Source: Mycoplasma sp. 1654_15 (GTDB lineage Bacteria; Bacillota_I; Bacilli_A; Mycoplasmatales; Metamycoplasmataceae). Taken from it: a stretch of DNA of 64,000 nt. The DNA is taken from assembly GCF_012516495.1 (NCBI RefSeq), contig NZ_CP051214.1, positions 496,001 through 560,000 on the forward strand. The letters are read 5' to 3'. The notes under the pieces are model-generated. The model worked only from the letters and a program-made list of their open reading frames with translations. It ran no database searches and was not told where the DNA came from. This document shows, piece by piece, positions 45,001 to 54,166 of the stretch (position 1 is the first letter of the stretch; each line of letters opens with the position of its first letter). A program made the position numbers and the translations under genes.

Positions 45001-45160
45001 GATCATCGGCGTCTTTGTTAATAATTTTGAGTTGCTCAAATAATAATTCTTCCTTTAGAAAAGATTTATTAATAAATTTTTCGGTTTGTTTTTGTCTGTG
45101 TTTTAAAGTATCAATAAATTTTTAAACTATTTCATTTTCATAAGCTTTTTCATTTAACAT
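42091..45160 (-). pseudogene. hsdR: Type I restriction enzyme HsdR, with nonsense codon and frameshift
   Basis: About 1023 codons. Nuclease motif PDLIVWLNH then VVMELKNP (PD-ExK) near residue 150; helicase motifs WHTQGSGKS (Walker A), ADEAHRSHYG (DEAH), GFTGTPLSKK and [12 protein letters not shown]. Two faults: the MLNEKAYENEIV start is followed by TAA (45122-45124) where Gln would fit, and a nine-A run (T9, 43912-43920) shifts the frame, since KEKKGFAQILRTS needs eight. From the ATG only 12 residues are made. Last gene of hsdM-hsdS-hsdR, 23 bases after hsdS. Confidence 0.9.
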
Positions 45161-45183
45161 TTTTGCCTTCTTTTTATACACTT

Positions 45184-46398
45184 TTATACTTTTATTTTTG
45201 ATAAATCAAGCTCATTATTTAATAATTTAGTAATTAATTTGTCTCTTAGTTTTTCAAGTTTTTTGTTTTCTAAAAGTAAAGTATTTAAATTTTCAAACAT
45301 TGCTTTTGTTAAGTTATGATAGTTTTCTATTATGCTTTTAGGTGGAACGATTAGAGGGATGTTGTTGAAATCGTCTTGAATAACTCGTTGTTGGGCGGAT
45401 CCGTGACTTAGATTGCTTTTTATTTGTTCAAACAAAGGGAATAAAATATAACTTGCTATATATTCAAAAGTGGTTTGAGTACATTTTAAGCCTGCAAAAT
45501 CTGTAGAAAATAAACTATTTTCAACCAAGTACTTTAATGCATTATTTAATAAAATATGTTTTGAACTATCTTTCAGTGTTGAAAATCAAACTGAATACAA
45601 AATAGGTTGCTTACTTGATCTACCAGGTATTGTTAAAGAAGAAACTAATCTTCCATTTTTTATATTTATATGTTGAACATCAGCAGTTGCAAAATATTCC
45701 TTATCCCCTTCAAATTTATTTATTCTTGCATTAATAACACTACATAAATCATTATGTAGTAATGATTGTTTTTTTCATCCTTGTGTTTTAATATTTTGCT
45801 CTATATCAACATCAACAAAATAGCGACGATATAGTGTTAATATTTGAAATTTTAAATTTTCTATTATTTTTTCATTAGTTTCAATTTTATTATCTAGTGA
45901 ATCTGTTATCTTTATTATTTTGTCTTGGATTTCAAAAGGAGGGATGGAGACTTTGAGAAGAGATAATTCACTGAAATTAAATCAAGGTAGAGTAGTTGAT
46001 CTTGTTATTGCTTCTGAATGAATATGTTCTATGATATTTTCATTCCTCAAAATATTGTATAAAAATTTAGATTTTACAATTTTTTCGTTAGTAGATAAAA
46101 TTAAAAAGCTATCTGCAATGACATAAGAATATTTTGACTTTGGAACTGATTTTACATACATAAAATGTTTATAAATAGGAGCAACTTTTGAATATATGAT
46201 TGTTCCAACTTCTAAAATATATTTAAAGTGAGGGTTTGCACTTTTTCAAAGTGAAGGCGCATGATTTTGAATTTTTTCTTTTGAAATATCTTTTGTGTTT
46301 AATAAAATTGCATATTCTTTATTTTTTGTATACTTATTTTTTGTATCTCAACACAACTCACCAATTTTGTACTCTTTTCATTCAAAATTATTCTTCAT
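45184..46398 (-). CDS. hsdS: Type I restriction-modification specificity subunit HsdS
   Basis: A 404-residue protein, intact. Two target recognition halves (residues about 1-190 and 205-404), each ending in a conserved coiled-coil region: PPFEIQDKIIKITDSLDNKI then YRRYF, and PPKSIIENYHNLTKAMFENLNTLL. It reads DNA and guides both HsdM and HsdR. The start overlaps the hsdM end by 11 nt. With hsdM out of frame by one base it may have no partner unless other copies exist. The recognition sequence cannot be read from the protein. Confidence 0.92.
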
Positions 46399-47931
46399 TT
46401 TCATCTTCTAAACCAAATCCTAAATTAGCTAAGTTATTAACTATTTCTTCTGAATACATTTTAGAATCTTGAAAAAGTTGTATAAGTTCTGAGCTTAAAC
46501 TTTTCATTTTTGTGGCAAATTCTTCTGCAGGTTCTGAATCAAAATTAACTTCAACATATCTTCCAGTTGTTAAATTGTAATTATTTTCTTTTATTTCATT
46601 TAACAAAACTACTGCTGAAAATCCTTTTTCATTTTCTAATTCACCATTTGCATATTTTTTATATGTAGATACTATTTTGTTAATATCATCTTTTGATAAT
46701 TCTCTATGTTTAGTAGATACCATATGACCTAATTTAGTTGCATTAATAAATAAAAATTTATCTTTATTTTTTTTCTTTTTGTTAAAAACTCAAACAACTA
46801 CTGGTAATGAAACATTATAAAAAAGCTGAGTAGGAAAAGAGATAATAGCCTCTAAGATATTATCTTCAATTATTTTTTTTCTAATTTCTGTTTCTGTTTT
46901 ATCAAATGAAGAAACAGAATTATTTGATAAAACTAAAGCAATTTTTCCTCTTGGTGATAGGTGAGAAATCATATGTTGCATTCAAGCAAAATTGGCATTT
47001 GATTTTGAAGGAATACCATATTGTCATCTAGGATCTTCACTTAAAGATTCGTTTCATCAATTTTTTTGATTAAATGGCGGATTTGCAAAGATAAAATCAA
47101 ATTTTTCATCTTTAAAATGATCATTTGTAAAAGTTGATGCAGGGGAGTCTCCGAAATTTGCCTCAATTCCTCTAATTGCCATATTTATTTTGGCAATTCT
47201 TCAAGTATCAGGTTCAGATTCTTGACCAAAAAATGAAATTTGAGTTGTTTTTTCGTGTCGTTCTTCTAAATATTTTATTGACTGAACAAACATTCCCCCA
47301 CTACCACAAGCAGGATCATAAATTCTTGATTTAGCAACAGGATCTAAAATGGCAACAATTGTATCAACTATTGATTTAGGAGTATAGAATTCCCCCCCCC
47401 GCTTTCAGCGAAATGGGATAAACAATATTCGTATGCTCTTCCAAGAATATCTCTTGATTTTTCTACTTCATCAAAGTGAATTTCATTTATAAAAATGTCA
47501 ATTATATCTCCTAATGCAGTAGGGTTTAATTCACTTGAAACATATTTTTTTGGTAGTGTGTTTTCCAATATTTTATTATTTTGTTCAATGTTTTCCATTG
47601 CTTGATCTAAAAATTCTGCTATATTTGCCTCTCTACTACGTTTTGCAATTTCTGATCAAATATAATCTTTTGACATAAAAAAAGCAGAAATTTTTTTGTA
47701 CTCATCTGCATCGTCTTCAAGACCTTTACCTTCTGCAACTAGTTCTTGATATCTTTTTTCAAAAACAAAAGATGCATATTTTAAAAAGATTAAACCAAGC
47801 AAAATATCTGCATATTTGGCTGTTAATGTACTTCCTTGTCCTCTTAATGTATTTGCAGCTTTTCACAATTTTTCTTCAAAACCGAGATTATTGGAATTGA
47901 TTTTATTTAATTTTTCTTTTTCTTTTGCCAT
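46388..47931 (-). pseudogene. hsdM: Type I modification methylase HsdM, out of frame at a G9 tract
   Basis: About 514 codons when in frame: N-terminal helical domain (MAKEKEKLNKI, ADILLGLIFLKYASF), RDILGRAYEYCLSHFAESGGG, EFYTPKSIVDTIV, SAM site DPACGSGGMF and catalytic NPPFNQ. Nine G (C9, 47392-47400) follow AGC; ten, or seven, are needed for GG-EFYTP. As read, translation ends NSILLNQ at 47368, a 187-residue product without the SAM or catalytic motifs. The G tract is a typical slip site; the state is probably OFF, though a base-calling error is possible. Confidence 0.9.
47392..47400 (-). repeat. Poly-G9 tract in hsdM
   Basis: Nine G on the coding strand, by far the longest G/C run in this AT-rich window, placed between the N-terminal domain and the methylase core. 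One base short of the in-frame length. Confidence 0.85.
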
Positions 47932-47980
47932 TTTATTCCTTTAATATAAACATTTTAATATCTTTAATTTATAACTTTGT

Positions 47981-48010
47981 ATTATAGCAAAAAATGCATA
48001 TTATTTGTAA
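47981..48010 (-). promoter_or_regulatory. Promoter of hsdMSR
   Basis: Minus strand TTACAA (48005-48010), 18-bp spacer, TATAAT (47981-47986), 50 bases ahead of the hsdM start. AAAGGAAT is its binding site. Confidence 0.5.
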
Positions 48011-48024
48011 GTTAACTATTTTTA

Positions 48025-49674
48025 CTACTTTCTAAATTCAATAACTTCATTAAAATGTTTATATTCTGAAGCTTTAATATGATGAGAAATATAGATTAAG
48101 GTTAAATTTTTATCATTAAATAAATAATTTTTTATTTTTTCTAAATTCTTTTTATCTATATTTAATAGAGCTTCATCAATTATTAAAAAAGGCTTGGCAT
48201 CATATAAAATTCTTGCTACTTGAATTCTTTGTTTTTGATTTAAAGAAATTAATAAATTTCAGTTATTGGTTAAGTATTGAGATTCTTCTAAAACTTCTAA
48301 ATTTAAAAATTTAATTATTTGTTTTAATTTGTCTCTGTTTTGAAATTCATCTTCTTCTAAACTAATGTTTTTGTACAAATCACCTTCAATTAAACAGGTT
48401 GCTGAATTTTTTTTACTTATGAAATTAATTTGAGAATTTATACTTTTAAAATCTATTGTTTTTAAATCATATTGGTTGTTTAAAATTATTTGACCTTGAT
48501 AATCTTTTTCTAGTCCTAATAATATTTTTGCTAATGTAGATTTTCCACTTCCGTTTTTTCCTACAATTAAATATTTTTTATTTTGTTGTATTTTGAAATT
48601 TAGCTTTGAAATTAAAGGATTTTTATCATAACTAAAAGTTAAATTTTTAATATCAATACTAAATAATTTTTTTGGTAGTGGGATTAAATTCTCTTCTATT
48701 TTTAAGCCAAAAGGTATGTCATTTAAATGTTCTTTTTGATGCTTTCTTACTTGGTGAAATTTAATCATATTACTAAAAAAATGATTTATTTGTTCAAAAA
48801 ATTTATCTAATAAAACATTTGACAAAACAATTATCGACACTGAAAAAACAATTATATTTATGTGATTGTAATAAATATAAATAAAAATTAAAATAATAAA
48901 AACATTAACTAAAGTTTTAAATATTCTTGCAGTATTAGAAGAAATCCAAAAAGAAATATTTCTCATTTTTATGTAATTTTTATATGCTTCTATTTTGTTT
49001 TTAATATTGGATTTGAAAATCTTATTTACTTCATCTTTTTTGTTTAATAACATTAAACTTGGTAGATAAGAGATTATTTGATTTGATTTTTCATAAAAGG
49101 AATTGGTTGACTTTACTTTATTTTTATAGGATTTTTCTAGTTTTTCTTTAAACAATAAAGGAAAAATCGAAAATATTAAAAAAGATATCAATAGAGTTAA
49201 ACCAATAATTCAATTAAATATAAGAGCAAAAATTAAAATCGAAGCTATATATAAAGTATGTTTAATTATTTCTAATAGTGAATTGTAATACTTAGTAATT
49301 CTTTCATCATTGTTATTTTTAATTTCTGAATAGTAAAAGCCTTCGCCTTTTTTCTTATATTCAGTTAAATTTACTTTGTTAAAATAAGTTGACATTTTTT
49401 CTAAATTTTTATGTTTTAAAATGGCTGTAAACCCTGTAAACATAGAACGATTAAAAGTATTTACCACAACAAAAACTAATGAAGAAACAAAATAAATTAC
49501 TAATCAAAGAATTAAATAATTTAAAGATTTTTGATTAATTGCATTAAAAATGTAAAATGGAGAAATTGTGATTAAAAAAGAATTTAAAATAAATTGCAAA
49601 ACATAAAATATATTTCAAGCATAAAATCAAGATAACTTCTTTTTTAGTATCATCTCTTTAAATTTCTTTTTCAT
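48025..49674 (-). CDS. ABC transporter half-molecule (permease plus ATPase), copy 1
   Basis: 549 residues. Five or six membrane segments in residues 1-330 (for example YLILWLVIYFVSSLVFVVV, LYIASILIFALIF, VFIILIFIYIYY), then the ATPase: Walker A VGKNGSGKST, Walker B FLIIDEAL, H-loop ISHHI. The LSGGQ signature is altered to ISLNQKQRIQVAR. Exporter-type half transporter; substrate unknown. Start at 49674, though ATG 49653 is possible. It ends the locus of four genes transcribed toward hsdM. Confidence 0.82.
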
Positions 49675-49732
49675 TTCTAATTTATTATACTTTATTTTTG
49701 ATATCTTTTAGTTTACTAAATTAAGCAAAATA

Positions 49733-49760
49733 AAAAGTTCATAATTTCTTATGAACTTTT
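49733..49760 (-). terminator. Terminator after the two-helix protein gene
   Basis: AAAAGTTCATA / TATGAACTTTT with loop ATTTCT, 9 bases past the stop of the 49769-50110 gene. Confidence 0.8.
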
Positions 49761-49768
49761 AAAATTTA

Positions 49769-50110
49769 TTATCTTCGAAGTGAAACTCTTAGCCCTGAGT
49801 TTTGTCTTTCAACTTCTTCTCTTACTTGTCTTTTGACTTCTTCTATTATTCTTTCAAGCTCAGAATCAAAATATGTTTTTCCTTTGTCATAACCCATTAA
49901 AGCTGCACCAACTATAAACAATGCTATTGAAATCACTAAAGTGATAATAGCAGATAAAATAAGAAAGTTTATCAAAATAAATCTAATTCCATTTTGTTTT
50001 TTAGCATAAATTCTAATGGAAAAAGCTATTAAAAACACACTAACAAGTAAGATTATAAATCCTCCGGCAAAAAAAGCATAAGGAGAAAGTTTAATATTTG
50101 TTAATTCCAT
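49769..50110 (-). CDS. Two-helix membrane protein, unknown
   Basis: Not recognised. 113 residues: two hydrophobic helices (residues about 12-36 FFAGGFIILLVSVFLIAFSI and 44-72 FILINFLILSAIITLVISIA), then a soluble amphipathic tail FDSELERIIEEVKRQVREEVE ending GLRVSLRR. AAAGGAGGTTATT is the best ribosome binding site nearby. Between the ABC gene and the coiled-coil genes, same strand, with its own terminator. Confidence 0.78.
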   Translation of the reverse strand: MELTNIKLSPYAFFAGGFIILLVSVFLIAFSIRIYAKKQNGIRFILINFLILSAIITLVISIALFIVGAALMGYDKGKTYFDSELERIIEEVKRQVREEVERQNSGLRVSLRR

Positions 50111-50225
50111 AATAACCTCCTTTTGTAATTAATATAGCTTATAAATTTTATACAAAATTTAATTTTTCCAAATGTTTTTCAAAAGTATTTTGAAACTTAA
50201 ATTTATTTAGGAAGTATAAAAAATA

Positions 50226-50255
50226 AAAAATCCTTCAAAAAAATGAAGGATTTTT
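50226..50255 (-). terminator. Terminator after coiled-coil protein 1
   Basis: AAAAATCCTTCA / TGAAGGATTTTT, loop A6. Same stem as the hairpins at 51218-51245 and 52513-52540. Confidence 0.85.
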
Positions 50256-50271
50256 CAAAATAATTTACTTT

Positions 50272-50997
50272 TTAACTTTGAGGTGATTGAGGATTAAGTT
50301 GTTTTGAAAGTTCCTCTTGCTGTTTTTGTAATTGTTCTCTTAATTTTTTAAGTTCTTCTGCATTTTTTCTTCTTACTTCTTCTAAATCTTTTTTATTTTT
50401 AATTTCTTGTTTTATTCTTTCTTGAATTTTTGGCAAGAAATAATCTTCATTTCTTTTTTTATCTCATGTATTTGTTAATACATCAATTTTAGATTGTAAA
50501 GCTTGTTCTTTTGAAGTTTCTTCAGTTTTTTTGATAAGTTCAGAATTAGAAATTTCTTCATATAAAAAGACTTTTTGTTCTAATTCTTCTAGTTTTTTTA
50601 TGTTTTCTGCATTAAGCGGAAGTTTTTGTTGTTCAGTTAATAATGTTTCTAATTCTGTTTGTTTTTTTAAAAAATTTTCTTTATCGTTATTAAATGAATC
50701 TTGTAGTCTTGCAACTTCAACTTGTTTTTCAAAATCACTCATTATTTTATCTTTTTGTGTTTGTGAAAGAGAAGATAATGTATCTTGTGCTTTTTCAAAA
50801 GAAGTTTTTTCAGCTGGAGGTTGCACTGCGGGAGGATTTTTAGTTGAAGTATCAGAAGTATTTGTTGTTTCATTTTTTACTACAACTTCTTGTCTATTTG
50901 TAAGAGAAACAACTACGATAGCTGCAGTTAAAACAGGAACCAATAAAATTGCTAAAACTGCTACTATATCTTTTACACTTTTGTTTTTAAATGCCAT
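50272..50997 (-). CDS. Membrane-anchored coiled-coil protein 1, unknown
   Basis: Not recognised. 241 residues: N-terminal KNKSVKDIVAVLAILLVPV membrane helix, a Pro/Ser/Thr linker (residues 43-62), then coiled coil rich in Glu, Lys and Gln, ending KQQEELSKQLNPQSPQS. The anchor and residues 75-150 (SDFEKQVEVARLQDSF ... LEELEQKVFLYE) closely match coiled-coil protein 2. Probably facing outside the cell. The promoter region upstream contains the (TA)8 element. AAGG is 14 bases or more from the ATG, so the start is a little uncertain. Confidence 0.78.
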
Positions 50998-51161
50998 TTT
51001 AATTTTAATAACCTTGTGTTTCCTAATTTGTATTGTTAATATAAAGCTATTTTTACTTGATATCGAAGTGGTGATTTATATTTATAATTATAAATTCTGC
51101 GCTTTAAAAAGTATTATTTTTAAGCATAAATTTAGTAAAAATTTTTATATTTAACAATTAA

Positions 51162-51185
51162 ATTATATATATATATATATTGCAA
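51162..51185 (-). promoter_or_regulatory. (TA)n promoter-like element of coiled-coil gene 1
   Basis: TTGCAA and TATAAT are separated by only 12 bp made of TA repeats; 17 would need two or three more repeats. Slippage could set promoter strength. The 5' leader would be about 160 nt. Confidence 0.4.
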
Positions 51186-51217
51186 GCTTTTATGAAAATT
51201 TATTACAAAATATAGTA

Positions 51218-51245
51218 AAAAATCCTTCAAAAATGAAGGATTTTT
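51218..51245 (-). terminator. Terminator after coiled-coil protein 2
   Basis: AAAAATCCTTCA / TGAAGGATTTTT, loop A4, 22 bases past the stop. Part of repeat copy A. Confidence 0.85.
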
Positions 51246-51267
51246 AGTACTTAAATAAAATAATAAC

Positions 51268-52269
51268 TTATTTAGAAGGAGTTTTTAAAATATCAGCTAA
51301 AGAAGGAAGGCTACCACCTTGTAAAAATTGTTGTCTTAACTTTTCTAAGTCTGGATTTGATTTTTTGAGTTTTTCAAGTTCTGCTTTTCTTTGTTTTTCA
51401 AGTTCTGCTTGTAGTTTTAAATCATTTACTTTTTGTTTAATAGCATCTTGAATTCTTTTTTGTTCTTGGATATGATATTTAATATCATCTCTTGTATGAT
51501 TTGTTTTATCTTCTTCTATTGAAGTTTCAAGTTTTTTAATATCAGATTCATTTTGAACTCCTTCATAACGTAGAAGTTCAACTTCAAGTTTATTTAACAT
51601 GATTTTGTCTTCAGGAGTCATTGAACTTGCTTTTTGTAATGATTGAATTTGTGATTCTATTTTACTTTGTTCTGCTTTAAATTTAGCAGGATCACTTGTA
51701 AATAATTGTTGTAATTTAGCAATTTCTACTTTTTGTTCAAAATCTGAAATTAAATTTTGCTTCATTTTCTCATCTAATTGTGAAAATTCTTTTTGTACTT
51801 GTTTAAATTCAATATCTTGTTTTAGATTATTGTTAATCTGGTCTAAAGATGAACTAACTTTATTTTGATCTGAATTAGTTTCTTTTAATGTAGTTGCAAA
51901 TTCTGGTTTTTCAAGTAATTCCATACTTAAAAGTTTTAGAGTTAATTCTTTTAATTTTGTTTTTTCTTCATCAGTTAGACTTTCTTTTTCTTCTAAAACT
52001 TTTAATTCATTTTCCAATTTAGTTTTTTGAGCATTTCATTTAGTTTTATTAGAAAATAATAGATTTAGTTTAACATCTTCTACAGAAGGAAAATCTTTCT
52101 CTGGTGTTGGGGTTTGCTCAGGTTTTAAATCTTCTTGTTTTTGTTCTTTTATTAGTACTTGTTGTTTTTGTGTCAAAGAAACTGTTACGATAGCAGCAGT
52201 TAAAACAGGAATAGATAATAAAGCTAACGTAGCTGCAAGGTCTTTAACAGTCATTTTTTTGAAAATCAT
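51268..52269 (-). CDS. Membrane-anchored coiled-coil protein 2, unknown
   Basis: Not recognised. 333 residues. The anchor VKDLAATLALLSIPVLTAAI is nearly that of protein 1. The coiled-coil part seems to hold an internal duplication: LLFSNKTKWNAQKTKLENEL (residues about 72-91) resembles LFTSDPAKFKAEQSKIESQI (about 180-199), each followed by a LTxEEKxKLxxLxxxLL-type helix. Protein 1 has only one copy of this unit. Ends LPSLADILKTPSK. GAGG is 15 bases from the ATG at 52269; the ATG at 52254 (MTVKDL) is an alternative start. Confidence 0.78.
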
Positions 52270-52457
52270 TTTTTTATAATATACCTCGAATAAATAAATG
52301 ATAATTTTGATAATTCACGAAAACAAAACTCATAGATAAATAAAATATTTTATTTTTAAAATCAATAATTAAATGTTTCGAAATTTACCAAATACCTTGA
52401 ATTTTGTAGTCAAATTAAGATTTAAATTTATTAAACACATTAGTGTTTAACATAATT

Positions 52458-52481
52458 ATTATATATATATATATATTGCAA
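52458..52481 (-). promoter_or_regulatory. (TA)n promoter-like element of coiled-coil gene 2
   Basis: As in copy A, a 12-bp TA-repeat spacer between TTGCAA and TATAAT, giving the same unusual short spacing. Predicted leader of about 180 nt. Confidence 0.4.
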
Positions 52482-52512
52482 GCTTTTGTGAAAATTTATT
52501 ACAAAATATAGT

Positions 52513-52540
52513 AAAAATCCTTCAAAAATGAAGGATTTTT
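52513..52540 (-). terminator. Terminator after ABC transporter copy 2
   Basis: AAAAATCCTTCA / TGAAGGATTTTT, loop A4, 5 bases past the stop of the ABC gene. Confidence 0.85.
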
Positions 52541-52545
52541 AGTGT

Positions 52546-54135
52546 TTATAGCACTATTTCTTCATCAAATAAGTCTTTGACTTTATCATCAATATGATTA
52601 CTTATTGCTATTATGGTATTTTTATTATTTTTTAAAATATCATATCAAATCTCATAACTAAATTTAGTTTCAATGTTATCAAGAACTTGATCTAGACATC
52701 AAATATCGAAGTTGGTGTATTTTAATCTTGCTAAAGAAATTCTTTGTTTTTCTCCGTCTGAAAGTTTGCTATAGGCTATATTATCTTCTAATGATATATG
52801 GTCTATTTTAAACTCTTTTAATAAATTTTTTACTAAATCAATATTTGGATTTTTATCTCATATAACTATGTTATTTAATAAAGTATCATTGTAAATAGTG
52901 CTATTGCTTTCAAGCATTCCAATTTGTTCTCTGAAGTAATTAACATCTAACAAATTTGCTTCATATTGTTTATTTATTACAACATTTCCTTCATATTTTC
53001 TATAAACTCCAGCTAAGATATTTAAAACTGCAGATTTTCTTTTTTCTGATACTCCACTAAGTAAATATTTTTTACCTTTTTCGATTTTAAAAGATTTGTT
53101 TGTAAAAACATATTTATCTGATTCTAAAAGTTTATAGCTAACGTTTTTAAATTCTATAGTCTCTATTAATTGTTTAGGTTTAAACCTGATGTTGTTAGAA
53201 TTAGGTTTGTTAAATATTTTATCCAAAGTAGGAGCATATAAAAATATAGGAAGTAAAGAATTAAATAAAAATGATAAAGAAGTAGAAAAAAGAAGTAAAT
53301 AAGAAAATAGAGAAAGAAAAGAATCAAGCTCAATTAAATTGTAGTAAATTAAAAATGAAATCTCTCCTACTCCTAAAGTTAAAAATGCTACATTAATAAA
53401 TTTAAAGACTCAAATAATAGAATCTGTTTTAAAATCCAATAAAAACTCTTGTTTATGAAGCATATTTGCTCTTGAGTTTATAGTTTTTTGAAATAAAGAA
53501 ATTTTATTAAAAAAGTAAAATACATAAAATAATGAAAATGCCTTGATTTGTTTTTGACCATATTGTTCATACAAATTCATCATTTGTGTAGCTCTTTCTT
53601 GCATAATAGGTTTTAAAGCTAAAATCAAGAGTAATAAAATGACATTAGCTATAATGATAGTTAGCAAAATAATTCAAGAGTATAACGAAATTACAAACAT
53701 AAATATTAACGGTATAACAGAATAGCTAACAAATTTAAAAATATGCTCATGAAAGAGTTCTAAAATTAAAATTGCATTATTAGAATATTCGTTTAAAAAT
53801 GAAATAGTTTTATTTTTATTTTGATAAATGTTATAAACAGTATCTTGTGTTAAATTATGAACTATTTTTTCTTGAATTTGTTGGTATGTTCTAGCTTGAG
53901 TGGCTAATTTAAATTTGTTAAAAAATCAACTGATGAGAACATAAAATAACATTGATAAAACATTAATAGATAATCAAGTATATAAAACTGAATTAAATGA
54001 AGTAGAGTTGCTAAAATATTCAATAATAAATTTATAAGAGAGCGTGTGTAGAGAAAGTAAAACAGTAAGTAAATTTTGAAATAAAAAAACTATTAAATTT
54101 CTAAATTTTTCTAATTTTAAAATCTGAAATACCAT
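52546..54135 (-). CDS. ABC transporter half-molecule, copy 2, with degenerate ATP site
   Basis: 529 residues. About six membrane segments in residues 1-320 (LYTWLSINVLSMLFYVLI, FKFVSYSVIPLIFMFVISLY, IIANVILLLLILAL). The ATPase domain has an altered Walker A, GVSEKRKSA (the second and third Gly lost, Lys kept), a good signature KLSDGEKQRISLAR, Walker B FDIWCLDQ with Gln instead of the catalytic Glu, and H-loop ISNHI. Such asymmetry is typical of heterodimeric exporters, with copy 1 as likely partner (inference): copy 1 has a good Walker A/B but a poor signature. GAAGGAAAATAA precedes ATG 54135. Confidence 0.82.
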
Positions 54136-54166
54136 TTATTTTCCTTCTTTTTTCTTTCTTTTTATA

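Larger units (their letters stand above)
51162..51245 (-). repeat. 83-bp repeat, copy A (terminator plus (TA)8 promoter-like element)
   Basis: On the minus strand: the TCCTTCA hairpin that ends coiled-coil gene 2, a fixed spacer, TTGCAA (51180-51185), a (TA)8 run and TATAAT (51162-51167). Matches 52458-52540 except for one substitution and one A. Upstream of coiled-coil gene 1. Confidence 0.85.
52458..52540 (-). repeat. 83-bp repeat, copy B (terminator plus (TA)8 promoter-like element)
   Basis: Minus strand: TCCTTCA hairpin closing the ABC gene upstream, the same spacer, TTGCAA (52476-52481), (TA)8 and TATAAT (52458-52463). Upstream of coiled-coil gene 2. Sequence beyond the -10 differs from copy A. 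Confidence 0.85.

Noticed and set aside
42091-47931. Invertible hsdS system as known in M. pulmonis
   Set aside because: Only one hsdS is present and I see no inverted repeats or recombinase gene beside it; slippage tracts are the only switch supported here.
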